Of a stretch of 16,378 bases of DNA, positions 1-5,720 are shown in pieces. Within the stretch, counting starts at the first letter, position 1. Every line of letters starts with the position of its first letter. The stretch comes from Prevotellaceae bacterium UBA2718 (GTDB lineage Bacteria > Bacteroidota > Bacteroidia > Bacteroidales > Bacteroidaceae). Both the position numbers and the translations under genes were made by a program. The DNA is taken from assembly GCA_002353975.1 (NCBI GenBank), contig DEKQ01000141.1, forward strand, positions 1-16,378, written 5' to 3'. The notes beneath the pieces are model-generated. The model was not told the origin of the DNA, did no database searches, and saw only the letters and a list, made by a program, of their open reading frames with translations.

Positions 1-701
1 TCTATGACGTATTGGTGGCCTTTATGCACACCGTCAAAGTTGCCTATGATACATGCTGACGGCTCTGCCACAATGCCTTCATACATCCTTTGTATGTCTT
101 CGTCGGTCTCTGTCATGTTCATCCACTCGTTGCCGGTAGGGTCATGGAAGGCGTGCATACCGTTCTTCACGGCCCCGTCGCAGTTTATCACGGAGTCATC
201 GATAAATAGGACATCCTCCGGCGCACATCCCATCTTGTCGGTAACGGCGCGGTATATGTCGTCGCAGGGCTTCACCATACCGAGGTTGCAGGAAAGGAAC
301 ACCTCGTCAAAGTAGTCCTCTATCGTCAGTCCCTCAATGGAGAAGAAGTCCCTCAGGGCTTGTTTCCAGTGTATGTGGTTGGTGTTTGAGAGCACTGCGG
401 TGCGGTAACCGCGCTGCCTCAGTTCCCTTATTCGCTGCAGTTTAGCCTTCGGAATGCCGGTGAGCAGTTGCCCCCACGCCCATTCCACTTCTTCGTCTGT
501 GGGATTTCCGCTGCTGCGACGCCTGGCTTCCTCGCAGAATTCCGCGCTGCTGCCGCCTAATTCTATGCGGTGAAACAGGTCTTCGGAGCGGTGTTCGTCC
601 ACATAGCTGGCGATGCTGTCGAGCCCTACCTGCTGCAAGGCATTGATGCACCGCTGTTTATTGAGGCCCACGAGCACGGCTCCGAAGTCCAGAAGTATCA
701 C
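1..701 (-). CDS. ribF: HAD-family phosphatase fused to the N-terminus of RibF (FAD synthetase/riboflavin kinase), 3' end outside the window
   Basis: The minus-strand frame is open from an in-frame TAA near 795 to the window edge. Residues 1-200 (from GTG 701) are a HAD phosphatase: motif I LLDFGAV with nucleophile Asp5, motif II LSNTN (Ser105), motif III GMVKP (Lys144), motif IV FIDDSVIN (Asp168/169). Motif I has the DxGxV form of YihX-like HADs. At residues 219-230 the same frame runs into GNFDGVHKGHQ, the signature of the nucleotidyltransferase domain of prokaryotic RibF, which makes FMN and FAD from riboflavin. No stop separates the two. By inference, the HAD domain could be the riboflavin-pathway phosphatase or an FMN phosphatase. 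The start is uncertain: no in-frame ATG exists between the upstream stop and motif I, so GTG 701 is the only conventional start and gives a very short N-terminus. It lies 104 bases downstream of the lipoprotein gene on the same strand. Confidence 0.8.
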   Translation of the reverse strand, partial: MILLDFGAVLVGLNKQRCINALQQVGLDSIASYVDEHRSEDLFHRIELGGSSAEFCEEARRRSSGNPTDEEVEWAWGQLLTGIPKAKLQRIRELRQRGYRTAVLSNTNHIHWKQALRDFFSIEGLTIEDYFDEVFLSCNLGMVKPCDDIYRAVTDKMGCAPEDVLFIDDSVINCDGAVKNGMHAFHDPTGNEWMNMTETDEDIQRMYEGIVAEPSACIIGNFDGVHKGHQYVI

Positions 702-761
702 CGACGGACGGTGTTTTATGTTTGTCTTTGCTTCCGTTTTCTGGTTTTGTTGTATTGTGGA

Positions 762-778
762 TTGCCGTGATACGGCAA
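762..778. other. Small perfect hairpin between the lipoprotein and HAD-RibF genes
   Basis: TTGCCGT (762-768) and ACGGCAA (772-778) form a 7-bp stem with a 3-base loop. No T-run follows on either strand, so this is not a clear intrinsic terminator. It lies about 60 bases upstream of the presumed GTG start of HAD-RibF, where it could affect mRNA processing or translation, or be incidental. Confidence 0.3.
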
Positions 779-804
779 CATACGGGACGAAAAATTATGC
801 GTTA

Positions 805-1968
805 TCAATTGCCTTTCAGCAGTTTTTCTATCTCTTGCTGCAGGTTTTCCACCTGTGCATCGCGCTTATAGAGGGTGTTGTTGCGGTCTATGAGGAAGAA
901 TGTCGGTATGTCCTGCACGTTGTATCGCTGTAGGTATGTGGAGCTCACACCGTCGGGGTCATAGACGTTTATCCATGGCAGTGCCGCCGTCTGGGTCTTC
1001 CAGAAGTGCTCATCGGGATCTACAGACACCTGATAAACCTCCAGTCCCTGCGCGTGATACTTATTATATAGCTCGCGCAGCATCATGATACGCTCCGTGG
1101 AGCCTTTCATGGCAAAGGCATGGAAGTCCAGCAGCACGACCTTGCCCTTCAGCTCTGTCAGCGACCTTTGCGTGCCTTTGTTGTCCTTCAGAGGCAGGTC
1201 TATGACGCCCGTCACCTCCAGCTTGTTAACATCGATGGCGGGACCGTAGCGCTTCACCTGGTTGGCACGCAGCACCTTCAGTCCCTCGATGGCGATGTTG
1301 TGAAGGTTTTCACCGCGCACGGCACCCGGGTAGTAGGTGTCCCACGCCGTTGCCACGGCTGCAAAGGTGCGTATGTCCATGTCTGACTCATGCGGATTGA
1401 AGATCAGCCGCCCGCCCAATGTCTGGAAGAGGGCAAAGTAAGAGTACGCCTTCTGCGGCTCCTTGAAGATGTAATTGTTTCTCACGATGTCCTTGTAACC
1501 CTCCACAAGGCGGTTCACCGAGTCCTCCACCTGCTTCACTCCGAGGCGCTCATCGTTGTCGATGGCAATGGCGCGTGCCAGCAGTTGCATCTGCATCAGC
1601 GAGAGTTCCTTTATCTTTTCGCAGTTCTCGCTGCCGCTGACCTCATACTGCGAGGCCATCGTGGGGTAGGACGCCTTGAAGGTTATTGTCTCAGTGGAAT
1701 CTATGGAGACGTTGATGATACTGTTTGCTATGCGCAGACGGTAGAACTCCGGCGCCTCGCCGGCCTCTTCGCTGAAGGAGAAAGCACCGTCCTTCTTCAG
1801 CTTCACGGAGTCCACGCGCACCGGTCCGTCAAGGCTCATGTGCTCCAGAAAGAGCATGGAGTCCTCGGCTTCGGTAATGTTACCTTCCAAGTGAAAATTC
1901 CTGTTTGTGCAGGCTGTCACCATGAGCATCAGCGCCACAGGGAGCAGGATGTATAGTCTTTGTTTCAT
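805..1968 (-). CDS. Thioredoxin-fold (TlpA/DUF4369-type) lipoprotein lacking the CxxC active site
   Basis: This is a 387-residue protein. A lipoprotein signal covers residues 1-20 (MKQRLYILLPVALML... with lipobox VTAC, lipidated Cys20), so the product should be anchored in the envelope facing the periplasm or cell surface. The N-terminal part (about 25-240) resembles the DUF4369 domain that often precedes TlpA-like domains in Bacteroidales. The C-terminal part (about 250-387) is a thioredoxin/AhpC-TSA fold with strand VVLLDF and the conserved cis-Pro loop IPTFFLID (Pro355). Where family members have WCxxC this protein has AMKGS (residues 286-290), so both redox cysteines are gone and it cannot act as a thiol oxidoreductase. 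It may be a binding or chaperone-like protein. ATG 1968 is preferred to ATG 1992, which would add eight residues before the signal peptide and lies too close to the promoter -7 box. Confidence 0.82.
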   Translation of the reverse strand: MKQRLYILLPVALMLMVTACTNRNFHLEGNITEAEDSMLFLEHMSLDGPVRVDSVKLKKDGAFSFSEEAGEAPEFYRLRIANSIINVSIDSTETITFKASYPTMASQYEVSGSENCEKIKELSLMQMQLLARAIAIDNDERLGVKQVEDSVNRLVEGYKDIVRNNYIFKEPQKAYSYFALFQTLGGRLIFNPHESDMDIRTFAAVATAWDTYYPGAVRGENLHNIAIEGLKVLRANQVKRYGPAIDVNKLEVTGVIDLPLKDNKGTQRSLTELKGKVVLLDFHAFAMKGSTERIMMLRELYNKYHAQGLEVYQVSVDPDEHFWKTQTAALPWINVYDPDGVSSTYLQRYNVQDIPTFFLIDRNNTLYKRDAQVENLQQEIEKLLKGN

Positions 1969-1993
1969 AATTTCGTTGTACGTAATTGACATG

Positions 1994-2001
1994 CAAAGTT
2001 A
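1994..2001 (-). promoter_or_regulatory. Candidate -7 promoter element of the thioredoxin-like lipoprotein gene
   Basis: On the minus strand these bases read TAACTTTG, matching the Bacteroidetes -7 consensus TAnnTTTG. Transcription would start near 1985-1990, giving a leader of about 20 bases before ATG 1968. I see no TTTG at the -33 spacing, so the element is only half supported. Confidence 0.5.
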
Positions 2002-2043
2002 CAACTTTTTTGTGACATAACGCTCTTTTGCCTCTAAAAACTT

Positions 2044-4779
2044 TTACTGCACGTACTTCTTGCCGTTCTGCATCACTATGCCGCTGTAGGACTGTGACAC
2101 TCTCTGGCCCGCCATGTTGTAGCGGTTGTCGCTGTATGCGCCCTGCTTGCCGGCCTCTTTGGCTGGTGCCTGCAACTGCACGATGCCTGTTGTGCCTGCG
2201 GTGGTGTGTATGTTAAAGTTGCGTGTCAGTGAGATGTTGCCTGTCGTGGCGGTCACGCGCACTGTGTTGAGTGCGTTGCCGCTGCCTGCCGTCACTGTCA
2301 GCGTGCTGCCGTTGACGGTCGCAGTGCACTGTGCCTGGCCTCCGTTGCCGAATGTTGCCACTGGTGCGGCAGCGGTAAAGGTGGCTGTCTCGGGATATCC
2401 GGCAAAGTAATCGCGCAGGTTGACGGCCTGCGTAGCGCCGCCGGCGATAGTGAAGTGCGGCTCGGCGAGCCAGTTGAGGTAGTCCTCCAAGTTGGTGTAG
2501 CAGGTTGTTTCATCATAGACATTGTTGTTGGCAACCGCTGCATCCCATCCTCTGGCCTCCTCAAACCAGTTTGGGATGCCGTCGCCGTCGGTGTCCCAGT
2601 TGGCCGGGCGGGTCTCAGTGGTAATGCCCAGACCGTCCCATCCTTCTGAGTCGCTCTCCTTGTCTATCAGTCCTGCCTTGCCTGAGCGGCTGCCGGTCTT
2701 GGTGCTGGTGCCGTCGCGGGTCTCCTGTATCAGGCGTGCCTCATTGCGGTCCAGCTGCTCGTAGTTGCAGCCGGCCAGTGAGAGGACGTTCATGAAGGCT
2801 GCCTCGGCTGTCTCTACGCCGCTCTCCATGCCCCAGAATTCAAAGGGATTGCTTACGAATGTGTCGTAGTTTACGGTCACTCCGTTCTTTAGAGTAGTGC
2901 GATATGTGTCGTTGAGGACATCACCCTTCTTCGTTGCGCCGTCCTGGCTTACACGCAGATTTCCAGAGAGATAGTACTGCTGTGTGCCGGCATAATCGTC
3001 TTCGTGGTCTGCCGAGAGGATGAAGTTCTGCGTCGTGGAGGGACCCTTTTTGTAATAGTTGTTCACGAAGTTCACGTTGTGTGCGCCTCCGTCTGTGGCA
3101 CGATTGCCCCAGTTATAGCATACGTTGTTGTATATATTCAGGCGTCCTGCGAAGTTCGCGTCACCGTCCAGTCCGCCGCCCATGCTCCAGTTACGGCCTT
3201 CGTTGTGTGCCAGCAGATTATGGTGCATCGAACCGACCTCGCCTGCGATGGTGGCGGCGTAGCCGTGCTGTGCGCTGTGGTTACCGTCCCAGTAGTTCTT
3301 GTGGCCGTTCTGGTTAAGCGACTCGCCGATGATGTTGTACTGGAATGATACGTTGTGTGCTCCGCGCGAAGAGAAGGTCTCGTCGCTGCCCCAGCCCAAG
3401 AGACAGTGGTCCATGATGCCATAGTTGGCCGAGAGACCAGCCGCATTGCCCGTGTTGGCGTTGGCAGAGGTGCCGTCCCAGTCGTCGCCGTGACCGTAGC
3501 GGAAGCGCATGAAGCGTGTGATACCATCGTCGCTGTTAGCGCCGAACGGCTCGTTGCGCAGCATGATGCCGATGCCCGGTGCCGTCTGTCCGGCTATGGT
3601 TACGTTCTTATCCTTGCAGACCAGGGGCTTGATGAGCTGTATAGCGCCGCTCACATCGAATACTATCGTCCTTGGACCAGTCAGTATCTCCAGTCCGTAG
3701 CGCAGTGTTCCCTCGCTGCCGTCGTCGCTGAGGCTCGTCACGTGATACACTATGCCGTCGCGACCTCCCACTGCATACTTGCCTGCTCCGTCGGCTCCGG
3801 GGAATGCCAGCCTGCGTGGGCGGAAGCTGAATACCTTGCCTTTGTATGTCACGCCGTTGATGGTTTCATCCACGCGCCAGTAGTATGTGTGCGCAGGTGT
3901 CAGTCCGGTCCTTGTCAGCTGTGTGGCCGTAGTCTCCTCACCGCCTGTGGTGGCATCTTCCACCTCGCTCTCCACGGTGCCCAGATAGAAGGTGTGTTTC
4001 GTCGGGGCGTTGACAGCTGGTGTCCATGTGAATGTAAGGCTGCCGTTGTCGGCATCCACGTGGTTGTCCAGGTTTGTGGGGTATGGGTTCTGAATCAGGT
4101 TGTCGGTATTCTCGCCGCCTATCTCGAGAGAGTTGATGTAGAAGTAGGTGGTGGTGTAGTCAGTGCCTTCTACAGGCTCAGAGAAATATGTCAGCTCCAC
4201 CTCCTCGTCGGCAGATGAGACCTCAAAACTTACGTAGCTGCGTGCCGCAGCGCTCATTGTCATCTCGCGCTGGGTCTGCTTGATGCCTGTCTGACGGGTC
4301 TCTCCGTTCACTGCCACGCCGATGGTAGGCAGTGTGACCGTTCCGCCATCTACGTAGTTGTGATATGCCGTCACGCCGTGGGTGCCTGCCGACAGTCCTT
4401 TTATCTTTATGCTGATGGCTACCTTTGCCGTAGTCTTGCCGTATGGGCCGTAGTCATCATCGGCCATCATGCCATAGATGCCGTCGCACACCAACTTGCT
4501 CTCTTCGGTGAATGCCGAGCCCTTGTTCACGCCGTTGGCATACCAGTTGGACTTCACCTTCGTAGCCTGTGTGCCCGCACCGTGGCCTATGGTGACGGTC
4601 ACTCCGTTGATGGTCATTGACGATGTCGCCGTGCCGGTCAGCTGTATGGGGTCCCATCCGGTGTAGCCGGTTGAGGTATTGTTGGCGTTGGCCTGGTTGT
4701 TGAAGTCAATCTTCTGGGCTTGCACGCCCTCGCTGAGCAGCATCGCTGCGCACGCGATAAGTAGGTGTCTTGCTTTCAT
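2044..4779 (-). CDS. Secreted multidomain pectate lyase, polysaccharide lyase family 1 type
   Basis: This 911-residue protein has a Sec signal (about 1-22, ending VQAQ) and should cut polygalacturonate by beta-elimination outside the cytoplasm. Visible regions in order are: a beta-sandwich-like N-terminal domain (about 23-225); a fibronectin III-like domain (about 235-322, with HTYYWRVDE); and the right-handed beta-helix lyase core (about 324-690). The core opens with AFPGADGAGKYAVGGRDG and continues with TIVFDVSGAI, VTIAGQTAPGIGI, and DHCLLGWGSDETFS, all typical of Bacteroidetes PL1 enzymes. A calcium-type DTDGDGIPNW loop follows at 729-738, then an Ig-like stretch (775-860). The last 25 residues (YNMAGQRVS...NGKKYVQ) are a tail common on Prevotella secreted proteins and also present on the PL11 protein here. 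A single promoter-proximal gene on the minus strand, divergent from the Cys-repeat operon. PL1 subfamily not assigned. Confidence 0.88.
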   Translation of the reverse strand: MKARHLLIACAAMLLSEGVQAQKIDFNNQANANNTSTGYTGWDPIQLTGTATSSMTINGVTVTIGHGAGTQATKVKSNWYANGVNKGSAFTEESKLVCDGIYGMMADDDYGPYGKTTAKVAISIKIKGLSAGTHGVTAYHNYVDGGTVTLPTIGVAVNGETRQTGIKQTQREMTMSAAARSYVSFEVSSADEEVELTYFSEPVEGTDYTTTYFYINSLEIGGENTDNLIQNPYPTNLDNHVDADNGSLTFTWTPAVNAPTKHTFYLGTVESEVEDATTGGEETTATQLTRTGLTPAHTYYWRVDETINGVTYKGKVFSFRPRRLAFPGADGAGKYAVGGRDGIVYHVTSLSDDGSEGTLRYGLEILTGPRTIVFDVSGAIQLIKPLVCKDKNVTIAGQTAPGIGIMLRNEPFGANSDDGITRFMRFRYGHGDDWDGTSANANTGNAAGLSANYGIMDHCLLGWGSDETFSSRGAHNVSFQYNIIGESLNQNGHKNYWDGNHSAQHGYAATIAGEVGSMHHNLLAHNEGRNWSMGGGLDGDANFAGRLNIYNNVCYNWGNRATDGGAHNVNFVNNYYKKGPSTTQNFILSADHEDDYAGTQQYYLSGNLRVSQDGATKKGDVLNDTYRTTLKNGVTVNYDTFVSNPFEFWGMESGVETAEAAFMNVLSLAGCNYEQLDRNEARLIQETRDGTSTKTGSRSGKAGLIDKESDSEGWDGLGITTETRPANWDTDGDGIPNWFEEARGWDAAVANNNVYDETTCYTNLEDYLNWLAEPHFTIAGGATQAVNLRDYFAGYPETATFTAAAPVATFGNGGQAQCTATVNGSTLTVTAGSGNALNTVRVTATTGNISLTRNFNIHTTAGTTGIVQLQAPAKEAGKQGAYSDNRYNMAGQRVSQSYSGIVMQNGKKYVQ

Positions 4780-5060
4780 CGTCGTTTTTGTATTGTTTGG
4801 GTTATGAGTTCTGCTATTCTGTTTGATGTCTTTGCGTTTCGGTTAAGTTCACATGAGAAAGTACAGATTAATGCTTCTGGCTTTTCAGGCCGTCGTTGCT
4901 TTCTGCTGTGCCTTTGTCTTTGACTGTATGTTTTTGGCCTTTCTGGCTTTCTATATTTTCTTTTTGGTGACTTGGAAAATGTTAAAATAGCCCGTGTTTT
5001 CGGACTTTTTGAGGGTGGTTCATATCTTGTTGTGGTTCAGGGGTTTAAGAAGGGCGTTGT
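4780..5060. other. Non-coding spacer upstream of the pectate lyase gene
   Basis: No convincing coding region is present. The plus strand is rich in T and CT (several tttctgg / ggcctttctgg stretches), so on the minus strand it is purine- and A-rich. It must hold the promoter of the pectate lyase gene, but I find no TAnnTTTG element in the right orientation, which suggests an alternative sigma factor or an activator-dependent promoter. Confidence 0.5.
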
Positions 5061-5165
5061 AATAGTAGGTCTTTTAGGCTCTAATAGTAGGTCTTTTACT
5101 CGGTAATAGTAGGTCTTTTACAACGCAATAGCAGGTCTTTTACCGCGTAAAAGACCTGCTATTGC
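5061..5165. repeat. Cluster of five 16-base repeats, 22-base period, last copy inverted to form a perfect 19-bp hairpin
   Basis: Direct copies of AATAGYAGGTCTTTTA start at 5061, 5083, 5105 and 5127, spaced exactly 22 bases apart with unrelated 6-base spacers. A fifth copy in inverted orientation lies at 5148-5163. Copies 4 and 5 make a perfect inverted repeat: 5125-5143 pairs with 5147-5165 around a 3-base loop. The strand beyond the hairpin has no T-run, so it is not a standard intrinsic terminator. It lies between the divergent pectate lyase and Cys-repeat genes. It could be an array of protein-binding sites (the period is about two helical turns), a family of intergenic repeats, or a remnant of a mobile element. 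Confidence 0.85.
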
Positions 5166-5428
5166 TATGCCCCATGATAATCAGTCAGTTACAAAGGCAT
5201 TTCCTGCCGATGCCGATTGTTCTGTTTTTCGGTGGTTTGACACTGGCAAGTTAAGCCGTTATTCTTCTATAGAACTGACTGTTATGTACGAATAAAAACT
5301 GAAACACCCAAATAAAGCGTTATACTTTTGCTATTAGAAGTAATTTTTGTAAAAATCAAAAAAACACGCTAAGACAACCTCTTTTCTATGAAAAACACAC
5401 GGATTTTTGCACTTTTTTATATAAATTG
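5166..5428. other. AT-rich intergenic stretch upstream of the Cys-repeat operon promoter
   Basis: No gene is supported here. CAGTCAGTT (5182-5190) and its reverse complement AACTGACTG (5273-5281) form a 9-bp inverted repeat about 80 bases apart. TACTTTTG at 5323-5330 matches the -7 consensus TAnnTTTG on the plus strand but has no -33 TTTG at the usual distance, so it is a weaker second promoter candidate. The open frame beginning at ATG 5388 is not counted as coding because the main promoter lies inside it. Confidence 0.5.
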
Positions 5429-5459
5429 TTTGCAGATAAAAGAAATTTGCGTAATTTTG
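5429..5459 (+). promoter_or_regulatory. Consensus Bacteroidetes housekeeping promoter of the Cys-repeat/radical SAM/Tat operon
   Basis: TTTG (5429-5432) is followed after exactly 19 bases by TAATTTTG (5452-5459). This fits the -33 TTTG / -7 TAnnTTTG promoter recognised by the primary sigma factor of Bacteroidetes. Transcription should begin near 5464-5467, giving a leader of about 255 bases before ATG 5721. It also rules out initiation at the upstream in-frame ATG 5388 from this transcript. Confidence 0.8.
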
Positions 5460-5463
5460 CCAC

Positions 5464-5488
5464 TGTGTTCATGGGAACACAACTTTTT
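5464..5488 (+). promoter_or_regulatory. Hairpin with U-run at the very start of the leader, possible attenuator or 5' protective stem
   Basis: TGTGTTC (5464-5470) pairs with GAACACA (5475-5481) around a 4-base loop, and TTTTT follows at 5484-5488. The form is that of a weak intrinsic terminator placed at the predicted transcription start. So close to the start it may instead stabilise the 5' end. Confidence 0.4.
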
Positions 5489-5499
5489 AATTGCTCAAT

Positions 5500-5623
5500 T
5501 ATCCAGTCGAACTGCTACCTCGGAAGTGATATTTAACGAGCAAATTCTAATTCACGTTGAAGTATGCGCCTTAGGCGCAGACTTCCATAGTGAATTAGAG
5601 GCTGTAGCAGGCCTGACTGGATA
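5500..5623 (+). ncRNA. Long structured RNA element in the operon leader, class unknown
   Basis: A chain of nested stems can be read directly: 5500-5508 with 5615-5623 (9 bp); 5512-5518 with 5604-5610 (7 bp); 5547-5555 with 5590-5598 (9 bp); 5559-5563 with 5581-5585 (5 bp); and 5565-5570 with 5574-5579 (6 bp, loop TTA). A 25-base one-sided bulge lies at 5522-5546. Its GGAAGT (5522-5527) is fully complementary to ACTTCC (5581-5586), so it competes with the fourth stem and offers a switch between two folds or a pseudoknot. It lies downstream of the promoter and upstream of the Cys-repeat gene. It could be a cis-acting riboregulator or a separate small RNA ending near the T-rich stretch at 5641-5648. 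I do not recognise it as a known riboswitch. Confidence 0.55.
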
Positions 5624-5657
5624 TATGGCAGGTCTGCGCTTTCTTTTTGCCCAAAAG

Positions 5658-5702
5658 TTAGTGCTAGCTGTTCTAATGAGAAAGTATTCGATTAGTACTA
5701 AT
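5658..5702 (+). promoter_or_regulatory. Repeated TTAGTRCTA sites just upstream of the Cys-repeat gene start
   Basis: TTAGTGCTA (5658-5666) and TTAGTACTA (5692-5700) are near-identical and 34 bases apart. The second is the centre of a perfect 12-base palindrome, ATTAGTACTAAT (5691-5702). They fall inside the leader, 19-63 bases before ATG 5721. They may be operator sites or part of the leader RNA fold. Confidence 0.35.
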
Positions 5703-5720
5703 TATAAAGCAAAAGAAGTT

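Noticed and set aside
762..778. Intrinsic terminator after the lipoprotein gene
   Set aside because: The hairpin is short and no T-run follows on the minus strand.
1390..1956. Plus-strand open frame of 188 codons opposite the lipoprotein gene
   Set aside because: The minus strand has signal peptide, lipobox and thioredoxin-fold motifs. The plus-strand product has none.
2044..2130. Type IX secretion sorting domain on the pectate lyase
   Set aside because: The tail is much shorter than a full T9SS C-terminal domain and lacks its beta-sandwich. It is noted only as a shared C-terminal tail of uncertain role.
3355..4218. Long plus-strand open frame (287 codons) opposite the pectate lyase
   Set aside because: The minus-strand frame encodes a recognisable PL1 core here. 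The antisense frame shows no family features and has the composition of a reverse reading.
5061..5165. CRISPR array
   Set aside because: Repeats are 16 bases with 6-base spacers and one is inverted. Spacers are too short to be acquired sequences and no cas genes are present.
5500..5650. 6S RNA
   Set aside because: The size and long hairpin shape are suggestive, but the bulge is one-sided rather than a two-sided central bubble, and I cannot confirm any conserved 6S sequence.
5388..5720. In-frame N-terminal extension of the Cys-repeat protein from ATG 5388 (111 extra residues)
   Set aside because: The consensus promoter at 5429-5459 and the stem-rich RNA element lie inside it, and the extension would bury the twin-arginine signal that begins at ATG 5721.
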